NCBI GenBank assembly: GCA_002205965.3
Contig: NADL03000705.1
Location: 682,001-746,000, forward strand
Length of the DNA stretch: 64,000 nucleotides
Direction of reading: 5' to 3'
Origin: Kappaphycus alvarezii
Taxonomy: Eukaryota > Rhodophyta > Florideophyceae > Gigartinales > Solieriaceae
This document shows, piece after piece, positions 11,483 to 22,300 of the stretch (position 1 is the first letter of the stretch; each line of letters begins with the position of its first letter). Position numbers and translations under genes: made by a program. The notes beneath the pieces were generated by a model. It was given only the letters and a program-made list of their open reading frames with translations. It did no database searches and had not been told where the DNA came from.

Positions 11483-12359
11483 TTAGCGGTTCACGTGCCC
11501 ATTTGTACCAACGACTGCTAGATGTAAGAACTCTATTTTATGGCTGTCTCCCCGGTGCGAAGCAGGAACTTGACGAACCATCTTCGTAATTACTTTGTAA
11601 AATTTTGTCAAGGCAACAGAAAAATCAATACCTCTTTCAACATACTCGGACACACGCAAGGAGGCTAGGTAATTTTTGACCCTCGTTTGTCGGATGATGG
11701 AGTTGTATTCTTGGCTGATCATATCCACCGCTTGCTGATAAGTCTGGACATAAGGTTCCACTCTTCCAAGTAAAACATTTTAGGGTCGTTGGATAGAAGG
11801 TTGTGGAGGAGCTGCAGCTTTTGTTGCAGATTCAACCAGTAGTCACGTGCCACTTGCGAATATTCATCCACATACTCCATCCAAGACTCGCCTAGATCAC
11901 CTGAGAATTTCTATTATCATCCTTAAGACGCATAGCAATGTTGTGCACCAGGGCGTCCAATAGAGTGTTGTCTTTCGGAACCACTTTCGAGTGTGGGTGT
12001 GGTATTGACGCTTGACGAGGAGCATTATTCCTTAGGTCAGACCTCTTTCGTCTCCCAGCAGCAATGATAAGATTCGCCATCTCGACTGTGGCTTCCTGAT
12101 CTTACGCATGATCATAAATGCCATGGGCAAGTGTATTTATGACTCTGCGAGAAGAATGTGGGCTAGTTTGCTCCTCTTGCGTTATGAAAATTACGCAATT
12201 CAACCCAAACGGTTGGTAGATCGCAAATCTCTTTAGCAAAGAGGGAGGCAGGAGGAAGATCTCTGCTACATGAGCACGCAATTCATCTCCAGATAACGCA
12301 GGGTCAATGGACCTGATCGAGACAATAAAGCCCTTCTGTGTGCTTGTTAAAGAACTCAA
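11483..12359 (-). pseudogene. gag of the Copia-type element
   Basis: Three consecutive minus-strand stretches. The one near 11760-11480 reads as an alpha-helical capsid-like region, with VKNYLASLRVSEYVERGID, FYKVITKMVRQVPASHRG and KIEFLHLAVV. It lies directly upstream, in element orientation, of the zinc-knuckle-like and protease segments, which is the place for gag. The stretch near 12359-12105 is weaker. Gag would form the particle shell around the RNA. It is a fossil. Confidence 0.55.
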
Positions 12360-12504
12360 TGCACTATCTGAAATTCCTCGCTAAAGGCGTATCCCTCGTT
12401 CACAGACGTCGCAACTTCGCCCTCGTGGTAGTCATTCGGATTGTCCGCTTCTGTCACCAGGGAAATTTCCTCCTTACAGGTTGCCTTGTGTTGTTGACCT
12501 TACA

Positions 12505-12640
12505 GGGTACTCCGACCCAGGCGACAGTCCCCTACTGGTGGAGGGTTCGGGGTACTCCGACCCCTGGCGACCAGTCCCCTACTGGCGGAGGGTTCGGGTA
12601 TTGCCCTCGGCACAGGGTACCCTCACCCCGGCGAGGAGCC
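12505..12640. repeat. tandem repeat, ~45-bp unit
   Basis: Units beginning GGGTACTCCGACCC start at 12505 and 12550, with a diverged third start (GGGTATTGCCC) at 12596 and a related GGGTACCCTCACCCC at about 12616. Each full unit also contains AGTCCCCTACTGG and ends GGAGGGTTCG. A related GGGGTACTCCGTCGG lies at about 13746. It lies just right of the Copia gag and could belong to a decayed LTR or leader, but no second copy was found at the other end of that element. Confidence 0.75.
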
Positions 12641-13239
12641 TTTGCAGCAGTCTCCTCACACAGGCCGAGTGTGAGATGGTTAATAATTCCGTTCGGATAT
12701 CCCCCGGAGTTATCAAGTGATAACCTTAAACCCGGTCCTTACTCTATAAGAATGTTCACCGCGACTTTCCCCACAAGAAAACCTGATACACAGCCGATCA
12801 GTTACCTATGTGGATCTGCTTCAGATAGTACCCACAAAATATATAGTCACAGTGGGGAGGTAGCGTCTGCACTTCTGCAACTTAAATAAACCAACACTAC
12901 ACAAACGGCGCAGGCAGCAGAACTAATACAACTAATAACGGGAAACGGCGCAGTCTGATCACGACAAGCAATGACATACAATGAAGTTATTGCGGGAAAA
13001 GTGGCTGTGCGGGGAAGTGGGCGGGAGTGTGGATGCGGGGAAGTTTTTCTTGCAGTATAGTATGACTGTGCCAAATAAAGCCTTGGAACAGTCGGTCTAC
13101 TGCCCGCAGATATTGCAATAGATAATGAACGGTTGTTTCGTGCGGTAACATGGCGACGACGCACGGGGTGTCAAGACGTACTGCAGACCGGTAGAACAAC
13201 ACGCGAGCACAGAGGGAGGGGTACAGTACGCCGGCACGA

Positions 13240-13515
13240 GGTGACACTCCAGGGTGGGTAAGGGGCAGGGTATGCGGCAGGCCGGCCGAGGTGGCGGGGT
13301 GTGCGTTCAAAAAAGAAATGGGTGGGCCGTGGGTTGGGAAAGCGGGAGGAGCGTGGGGAGAGGAGGGAGAAGGGGGTGTGCGCGGGGTGGGGCATCGTAC
13401 GTAGGAGAGTATTGGGAGGGAATGGGCGTTGGTAGAGAAGGGGGCTCGTGGAGGGAGGTGGGGGAGGTGGAAGGGGTGTGGGCGGGGGAATGGGGAGGGA
13501 ATGAGCGTGGGTAAA
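13240..13515 (+). other. G-rich, purine-skewed tract
   Basis: About 275 bp with very strong G-over-C asymmetry and many runs of three to five Gs on the plus strand (for example GGGAGGTGGGGGAGG near 13454). Such a tract can form G-quadruplexes on the plus strand, or act as a polypyrimidine stretch on the minus strand. The Pro-rich minus-strand reading of the same bases is what any C-rich tract gives, and it is not accepted as a protein. The flanks from 12.65 to 14.55 kb show no recognised gene. Confidence 0.6.
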
Positions 13516-14589
13516 TAGGTGGGGACGGATGAAAAGTAGGTCACAACAAAAAAGGAACAGACCAAGCACTGAAATGGCGGCAATAGGAAAAGTGGAACAA
13601 TAGCACAATGGAACAACGGAACGACGGTGCAAGGTGACAGCGGTACAACGGAACAACGGTACTAATTAGTGGGGTTGTTTCGGGGGGGGGGATACGCTCG
13701 GAATTGCAGTAAGTAAGTCTTCGACCGGCTCAATTTATCGCTTGTGGGGTACTCCGTCGGCGGAGGTTGAACCAAAGCGATACTACGACAATACAAACGA
13801 ACGCGCCGGGAGAGGTGAGCGTCACATTTTCGGCCGGCCGTTTGGGCTTTATTCAGACCGGGGAGGGTGATCTAAAAAATGAAAGAAATCGATCATTACT
13901 AACCGAATCAAGCGACCCACAAACAGGCAAAAACCTGTCGCTTACAGAAAATTCACAACAGTACCATCTGTTGCTTAATCTCTTCCTTTATTTCATAATC
14001 GGACAAGCGTATCCTACCCTTCCTTTTCCGTTTGTGGTTGACATGGCACTTTACCGTATTTATACGGTACCATACCTGCCCCCTCGCTACCCTACTGTAC
14101 TGTGCGAGGGGGACCGCGCACTCACCTCGAGATATGGATGGCTTGAACACTAAGCACGTGTCCCAGCCACAAAATTCAAGGGTAATTACGCATTTTTGTG
14201 ATCATCGCTGGATCACGTAAAGTACAGCCTACAGTACACACAGTGTCCAAAGTTCGGAGTTGTGCTGAGTCATATATTCAGATGCAATGTCTCAAGATGG
14301 GTTTTTATGTGCTGGGAGTCGCACTGTATTCCGCCTGCAATGCTTAGAAACTTCATTGGAACTTTACTCCAAAAAAGGTCCAACTATTTGTAAAACACTA
14401 AAAACACAATAACGCACCTCTGAAAAAATGAAATTACAAACGATACAAGAAAAATTCGCGGCACAGTTAGCACCAATCCCGTTAAAAGAAATTGGAAAAA
14501 CATTAAATCGAGTTATAAAGAAAGAGCATACCTTACAAACCTCCAAACATAAAATAAACCATTCTTCACTTTACCTAATCATAACAAAA

Positions 14590-15545
14590 GGATAACACTT
14601 TAATGAAATTGAGCAAGGGCAGATTGTTGAAATGGAGAGGGGGCAAATTCCAGCTCGTGTTATCGAAGAGGCACTGGGAAGAAACACAGGAAACATAAAG
14701 AACTTTCTCATGAGGAAAACGTACTGTCGGAAGACAGAATCCCCAAAGAACGCGAAAATATTTTCGGAGCACGATAGTCGACAAATCTATTGTATGGCTT
14801 CGAGAGGTGATATAGCACTTCCGAAATACTAAGAGTGCTCAAATTGCCGATTACAGTTTGTCTTGTTCAGCAGATACTGTCGAACCCACCACATTTGCGT
14901 TACAGGAGAGTAAATTGAGTACCATCAATGACTGAAGATCAAAAAAGGAGGCTCAAGTGGGCTCGACGTTTCATTTCGAAAGGAAACAGCTTTTGGACCC
15001 ACAAAGTTTTTTTTGTGACGACAGAAAATTCAATCTCGACGGGCCGGATCGATTATGAATGTATTAAAATGATTTGAGATGAGAGCCACGTCGTTTTTCG
15101 ATGCGAAAAATGGAGATGGCTCCGTAATGATCTGGGCACTTAAAAACTGGGCTTTATTAAGTACAGCGAGACTATAGATGCTGATTTAATACCGCTGGCC
15201 GCTCAGGTTTTCGGCGAAATTACGACACGGACCTTTCAGCAGAATGACGCTAGTACTCGTCGCCCGCAGGAAACGCGTATTTTTTTATCTCAGCTCGGCG
15301 TTAAGGTTCTATCATAATCAGCTACGCTCGAAGACCTGAATATCATTGAAAAAGTCTGATGCTTGCTGTATTGTCGCGTTAACCCCCGCGGAAAGCGCTA
15401 CGAGACTGTTGCGGAATTGAAGACAGGGATTGAGGATGTGTGGCCGAAAATTGACAAAAATTTTATCTTAAAATTGTATCGTAGTCTCCCCAAGCGTATC
15501 CTAGCAGTTATTGACGTAAAGAGTGACCCCAAAAAGTACTGAGTT
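14590..15545 (+). pseudogene. Tc1/mariner-type transposase relic
   Basis: The N-terminal helix-turn-helix region reads EIEQGQIVEMERGQIPARVIEEALGR-like text near 14605-14680 (E-x-G-x-I plus a second helix) and NIKNFLMRK near 14690-14715. Further down come KRRLKWARRF near 14945-14975, FQQNDAS near 15235-15258 (matching the family's F-Q-Q-D-N-A-P block, here with N and D exchanged), EDLNIIEKV near 15330-15356 (matching S-P-D-L-N-P-I-E), and SLPKRILAVI near 15485-15515, a typical mariner/Tc1 C-terminus. Stops and frame changes interrupt the gene, for example TGA directly after EKV near 15357 and a stop near 15076, so it cannot encode a working transposase. The inverted repeats were not found. The relic is old. 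Confidence 0.75.
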
Positions 15546-15839
15546 ACGAGTAAAGGGAATTTTTGTTTCTTGTGTTATTTGAAATTTCGTCACTTAAGGG
15601 TGCGTATTTCTTGTTAAAGTGATTTGCCTGAGCAACTATATATTTTGAATATCTTCTACGTAATGATTTTGGCGCCTTTTGTTAGTCTAAATGAGGCCTT
15701 CATATTCAAATAAATTTTTCAGTATTGGAGAGGGAAGAGGTCGGTTTGACGTAGCACACAAATCTATTTTTCGCACACTGTATCTCTCGTTGCTCCAACC
15801 CACTGACCAAACATTAGAATATTAAATGCAGAAGACGCA

Positions 15840-17695
15840 GCGTCCGCATTGTACCTACTATCACACGCACAAATTGAACTCAAAGACAAATTCAACGCCT
15901 TTGACTCCGATGCGTCGCAAGACACTGAAAGTGAGAGTGAATCAATGATGAGACCGTACTTGAACAAGCTCTACAATAAAGGGGAAGCAAAAACCGCCAT
16001 TAACCTAAAACATTCACGGGTTCTGACTTCGAGCAAGTATGAAGCCATCTACAGGATTATGTCCCTAATTCGAAAAATGTTGGTCGTAGACAAAAAGCAG
16101 AATTTCGGGTCGAGACGGTTTTCTCATGGTTCCTGCAACCAATAAGCATAGAAGTAACTGAGATTTTCTGGAGCACAGTAGCCTCCTGGTTGGTGGTACC
16201 ATATGAAATAGGGCGAGCACAGTAACTACTGTAGGGTATAGAAGGTACTACATTATACAGAATTATACCGCGCGTGCCATTCTGCAGTATAATACAGTTG
16301 CAGATATCTAATCGGAGGATCATGAAAGTGAGACGGACGACTGATCCAGTTTAGTAAGTCCCTTGGTCGGTCCAAGAGGCGCGGAGAAACGGCATTACTG
16401 TAGTGAAGGTGGCAAAATATTCATATTGGTGTGACGGATTGGGGGTGGTAGATGGATCATGTGTCCTTTAGGGGCAGCACTACAGTATGGTAGCAATAGG
16501 GTAATTAGCCTTGTAAGGCGAGCAAAAGGAGGGAGGAAGTAAAAGTAAAGGAGAAAAGTACCATTTGGACTTCAAATTTCCGGTCTCCAAGTCGACGTCT
16601 CCTTCGGAGGTTTGTTTCATTTTTTACCCCTTCATGATCCACGACTACCTCTTTAAACTACGCTAAAACAGGCGCTATTTTCTGTTTTTATCCTATAGGT
16701 TAATTCTGAACATACCTTTCAGTATCGTACCGACTAGGCATATCTTCTGTTGTGACTTTTGAAGAAACTCAAAAGATATCCGCACCACACTTCATAACAA
16801 GAGTTTTCAAAATGAATACCCCAATATTTGAAAGCCTGTGCTCAAGATGTCAAGATATGTGACATATGTTTTAGAGTTCATGTACGAAAAGTTCTGTCGT
16901 CAAGTAGAAGGGTGCTACTGAATTTTGAAGTTGCATGATAGTGGACAGTGATTCAAGAAAATTACTGTAGCTCATTTTGATGCACTTGTAGCGTCTCAAA
17001 AGAGTTGTATAACCAGTGGATCGATTTAAGGAGGTAAGTTTTTTAGTTCCAATCACGACCTATAAGCGATGAAAGTGGAAGTTTCTTTTTTGCAAAAATA
17101 AATCGCCGTCGGTGCTTCAATGCATTTCACGAAATATCTCTCTGACGTCGACAATTTTCAGTGGCGGAGGGAATAGAATCCTTTCCATCTCAAGAACACA
17201 GAAAAATACGCTGAGCTACCAGATATAGAAGTGCACAGGGAAATTTTTTCAACTCGTGGAATGTTAGCTGACAAAAAGTTTCAAGGTATTATTGAGGTTT
17301 CGCGTGCTAAGTTCTTCTCTTCAAGAAGTTCGCCAACAGAAATGTATCCATGGATAAAGAGGCATTCAACCGTACAGTAAGCAGAGATCAAATTAAAGTG
17401 GAAAACTACTTTGATCGGCTTTGGCGAGCTCTCGAATTTAATAAACTGTGTACAAAGTGGAGGTGGTCAGATTATTCATATGAAGATTTTTATAAGAATT
17501 TAAATGCAAAGCTTAGGTACACATTAGGTGGCATGCATTGCGAAGCGATGAAACCAAAACTTCTCAGAAAAAATCGCACCCTTATTGCTTACGTTGCGAC
17601 TAAGAGAATCGAAAAACGTCGGCGTGTTTTACATCGTTACAAAAAGCGGGGTCGAGCTTATCTGAATAGTCAATTTAGACAGGTAAAATTTTGAG
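15840..17695 (+). pseudogene. PIF/Harbinger-like (DDE_Tnp_4 type) transposase relic
   Basis: The best part is 17350-17694: a segment with DQIKVENYFDRLWRALEF followed by KWRWSDYSYEDFY and a basic tail. This matches the C-terminal catalytic block of PIF/Harbinger-type transposases, where R-I-x-V-E-N/R-x-F-G-R-L-K carries the last acidic residue and K-x-R-W-x-x follows. Just upstream, near 17265-17330, DKKFQGIIE and a basic stretch fit the second-aspartate region. A Ser/Asp/Glu-rich piece at 15849-16145 may be an N-terminal remnant, but this is weak. The middle (16.2-17.1 kb) has no readable domain, so the copy is heavily decayed. Confidence 0.5.
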
Positions 17696-17699
17696 AGCG

Positions 17700-19300
17700 T
17701 CTGTGTTGTTTGGATTCCTGGATAAGAGATTTATTAATCGCATTTCTATTGTAGAATGAATGGAGAAAATCGTTACAGTTTTGAAACGGGGTATGGTGAA
17801 TGGATTTCTACAGTGAAGGATTAGTAGCAGATGGGATTGATGTATAGATACCTGCGTGCAGGTTGTGACGACAAGGGTCGCTTGAAGCCCCCTTGAACAG
17901 ATAAATGGCGTCATTATTGATGAGTACCGCCTTGTGACCAGCGAACATTGTTTGACGCCCATGATCAATCGGAAAGACTGCCTATTCGGAAATTCAAGTC
18001 GCCATTTGGTTGCAAAAGTACCAACTACCCGGGTACTAACCCAAGGCAATCCATAGGAACCTTTTTAATAACTTTTCGAATTGGGTGTCCTTGAAACGTT
18101 TAGCATAGTTAAAGGGTTTGCGTGGGCATCGCAAGAGGAAGGGGAGGCGGGCGTGGGGGAAGGGATCGACGAAAGTTACGTTGCAGTAGCCTATGACCTC
18201 GTTATATCTAAGCAAGTTGATGTATGGGTACACTGAATGGTAGGTAGAGTCGTAGGAGCTTGAGGACAGGGTTCTGGGTGGCTTTAAAGCAACATGCAGG
18301 CAAATATTTGGGGCTTCAAGTCATACTTTTACCCGCGGTCGTGTTCATGGGAACAGTACTGCGCTTGGTCAGCATAATGATCTATAAGTTTCATCTATCC
18401 CTCCTGTGACATTTCAAAGAGCTAGGAAAAAGTTTTACAAGGCAATATAACTATGAAAAAAGGCTTCTAATTAGGGTCTGAGATGTCAGTACCCAAGGCT
18501 GGATCCAGTTAACATGAAAGCTAGTCCTTAAAATGATCCGCTGAAGACTAGGGTCGCAATTTTAATACCCTCAAACTACCTTTGGCATACCTCTAAATGC
18601 CTTTCAACTGGAGCGGGTCGACACTACCCAAAAATCTTTAATGATTTGATGGACGTTATTTGATGGTTGGAAGCTGGATAACATTCTCCGATGGCACTTC
18701 TCTCTTCAACTTTCGGTGTTCTAGAACTGCAGAGCATTTGTCGGTAATATAGGGGGCAGGGTAGTAGCATCACTTTTTAAATATCGTATTTCCTGTACTG
18801 TACATTTTGAGACGGGATTTGAAATCTAAGGTAAGCTTCATTGTTCGCACTCGGAAATTAATTGCGTAAATGACATGTAAATTACATTTATGTAGTCTCA
18901 TTTAATATCTCAAAAATATGTTTGCCAGAAAAGAGAAAATTTTGTATGGAAGCACTAACCTGTGTTGCAGCAAAGCTACTATTCAGCTTTCAGTTTTTCA
19001 AGAAAAAAATGAATTTGCCTTTGTGATCCACAGTACAGTAATTTAATCAATATTATAGGGCTTTAAGTTCCGAAGACTTTCCATAAGACGCGATTTGTTT
19101 TGTTTCCTTCTCTACTCTTTCTTAGCTGCCTCTAGCAGGGGACGGCCCCGGAGATAGAACTACGACTGTGAAATTTAATTGAACCAGCTAGTTTTAGAGT
19201 GGTCTAGTGACATTTAGGCCGCAGTTTTACCTTCTCCCATAACATATTTTTAATGAGTAATATCTTGCTAGATGTAATCAGCTCCGAGAGAGAAGAGGGA
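17700..19300. other. unassigned intergenic or decayed sequence
   Basis: Both strands were read. Short open frames exist on the minus strand (18049-17675 and 18233-18036), but none shows a recognisable domain, start context or neighbour that would support a gene. The base composition falls towards the AT-rich block on the right. Nothing further is claimed. Confidence 0.5.
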
Positions 19301-22300
19301 TGAATAAATGCAAGTCACATACTACTTGAGAACTATCTGCATCGACTAAAGGTCAGTATTGTTCTTACACAGTGCGATGTGTAAGAAAAGTAATGATCTG
19401 TGCTTATCACTTCTAACAGATATTACATACATTGCTTGACAAGAGTAGTACAGAAAATTGTACACCATTATTTACTTGCCCTTCTTCGAAATAAGATTCC
19501 CATATAAATGAGGATTCGTCGTCAAATGTCCATGATTAATCTAACGACGGTATGAGAGAAGTTAGTTCAGTATTTTTGTATCGGATATAATCGCGATATA
19601 GTTTCGAGGCAAAAGCAGTAACCAAAAGATTAAGATTAGCTAGAGGTTGAATGTAGAGCCCAATTTCCGATAATGAGACTTATTAAGAGTTCGACTACCT
19701 AAAAGATAGATAAAATATCTGAGAATAATTAACAATTCTTGCTCCTACTATTTTACTACACTATCACCATATCAACCAGTAAGCCGAGCAATTTCCATAA
19801 ATTACACATGTGATAAATATGAACCTCTGACTTGGTGGTAATATAGAAGGATGTGGATGAGAATCCAAGCACCGAAGTTAATGTTGAAATAATGAGGTAC
19901 GTATAAAGGTCCGATACGAAGTCCATAAGAAGTCCACGATAATGTATTCGTGAAGAAATACACCATAAAAGTTTGTTTTGAAACAACTAAGAATATCTTT
20001 TTCTTCTATTTGAGCCTGAAAACTAAACTGGATCTGAAAATTGGTTTAGTTTTTTGTTTGACTTCATATCAACAGAATCTAACTAATCATTCTCCTGGAA
20101 TTTGTTCCCTAAAATTTTACGAGGAACTGAAAGTAGCCTCTTTGTATTCGTTTATCAACGGTACGATGAATGAGTCTTGAAGGAAAATATTTACGGTGCA
20201 GATAATATTCTTATCGACTAAAGTAATCTGACTGGAACGGCTTCGGAATGGATATATAGAGAGTGGGATGAAACAATTGTGGTAAATAGGTAGTTAAATT
20301 TTCGCTTGGCGTAGGCAATTTATTTGCGGATCCAGTATTTACACTATATCCCTGTCATTTTCGTTAAAATTTCCGATTATTATACATTCGATTCTTCAAT
20401 CGATGTTCGAAAGAGTCACCTAGATTATTTCATTAGTTTAAAGTATTCTTTCATATATTTTTCAGCTGAGTCCCGAATATTTCAAACGCATTCATTATGC
20501 AGTAAATCGGATATTTAATATAAATACTTGCAATATTCTGTAAAGAACAGTGTAAGTTTGTTGACTCATTTTCGCAATTGTTGTACGCAAAATTTAATCC
20601 AGTAGATATTTTTACCAGCCGGTTTGATCATAATCATTTAAAATGTTTGCATACATTATATGGTTCTAAGTGCTCTTTCATCGCTACCATATGTTTCAGG
20701 ATGAAAGGAAGTTGAAATATTGAGTCTTACATGTAGTAAAAGCTCTTTCTAGGTGGGCAGTAATGATTTTATATTTCTTTGTGAAATATTTTCGAAGTAT
20801 CGTCCGCAACATGATTCGACTCTAAAGAAATTAGTCGCTTATTTGCTGATATGTTCTGATAATGCTATTAATAGTAGTATACTTTCCGTCATTTCATGCA
20901 ACTTGAACTAAAAATCATTGAAATTTCCTCCCTTTTGAGCTTCGGAGGTAAAAATTTATGTAATAACCATAGGTTAATTTGGTTTAAGCTTATGGGATGT
21001 TAGAACTCTTCGCAACTATGAATATAAGCATAAATATCACTCCACATTGAAGCCAGTAATAGTGTCCCTTTATCAAGTATATAATCTTTATTGGACGCCT
21101 ATGAGCACCATATTTTGACTTGTGATTATCATGGGGAATAATGTGTCTATTTTTACCAATTTAGTACACATGGCTTGCTTTTTGGATACAGCATCTTTCC
21201 GTTTCGGCTGTAAATATATTTTGGATTAATGAAATTAAGTTTGAAATTTCTTCTTCGAGATATTCTTTCCTCAATATGTTCATATTTAAAGATATAATGT
21301 CCCACAGGTCTGGTTTAAGGACAGATATCTCTTTTTTTTCTTCTATCTTTTCTGCGAAAATGTTTGATATTATTATTTCTTCATATCCAGCTTCAAGAAT
21401 AATTCTTCATGAGGAAAATACGTTTTACTGTATCTACTTCTCGGATGAATACAACTGAAATAATTTTTTCAGTTCTTCATTCTATGGTATGAAAGTGTTA
21501 TCTACATACCCCTTACGTTAATAATTTTTTCGATTATTCTCAAATTTTCGCATTTTTAAACTTATATTCACGGTACTTTACTTTTGTTGCAGAGCTCGCT
21601 TATTTTTTCTGGCTTATTTTGTTATCTCGCAGCTTCTTATAAACTACTGCAGTATTTTTTGCAACAGAAACAGAATTTCAACAGCTACTGCACAATATAT
21701 TCCCAAATTTCTGCTTCTTTTCTGCTAAAGGTATTGATACGAATATTTTTCTAGGAGAAGAATTATTATTCTGCGAACCAGGATTTCTCTTCTTTGTATT
21801 TTGAATTTGGATCGGTGCAGGACCCGAATCAAATATATTGGCATTGTTATGTACTGTAGTCGTCCCTAACGTACTCATGATACGATCGAATCGGTCTGCG
21901 ATTTGCATCTTTTAATTGAAGCGGTTTGGTTGGGATTGTTACACCCCTATTTGAGAGCTTTCCTTGAATATTTTACAATAAGAGTAGTATTTTTTCATCG
22001 GTTTGAATGGTTGTAATCTCCAGTAAACCAATCACTTCAAAAATTCTTCATTACAGTCACTGTCTTTTTCTAAATCCCCACTTGTTTCAGTGCAATTAAA
22101 ATTTTTCGTACATTTGATTTAATATTTGAAGATTTAAATTAGTTAAAAAAATTGCTTGAAAATCGTTGTAAATTTCAAACTTAGTATGATGGAGTTGCTT
22201 TAACTCCCACCAATAAAGTTCATCTCCCTTCATGTAGACTTTCAGCATATATGATCTAATTGTGCTCTGTCGGGGCCACTGTCGGATAAAAAAATTTTTT

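Larger units (their letters stand above)
7900..12360 (-). mobile_element. Copia-type LTR retrotransposon, minus strand, broken
   Basis: Reading down from 12360, the parts come in Copia order: gag (12359-11480), a zinc-knuckle-like CFNCGDRNH segment near 11265-11215, a protease region (CVDSGAQQKVIG near 10895-10860 and PLLLGLDVLTKARLILDFD near 10666-10610), integrase (about 10600-9540), reverse transcriptase (9270-8440) and RNase H (8410-7900). Integrase before reverse transcriptase identifies Ty1/Copia. The element ends abruptly near 7.9 kb, next to an unrelated gag-like relic. No LTR pair was recognised, and the sequence right of 12.4 kb is unassigned. It has many breaks, so it is an old, dead copy. 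Confidence 0.8.

Noticed and set aside
12987-13656. Minus-strand open frames of 161 and 209 codons, rich in Pro, Ser and Thr
   Set aside because: They arise from the G-rich tract read on the C-rich strand. Two overlapping frames are open at once, no domain is present and the composition is that of simple sequence.
13500-13700. Telomere-like or rDNA-like sequence near the G-rich tract
   Set aside because: No regular short telomeric unit and no conserved rRNA blocks are present.
17675-18049. 124-codon minus-strand frame beside the PIF/Harbinger-like relic
   Set aside because: No recognisable motif. It lies on the strand opposite to the relic and could not be tied to it.
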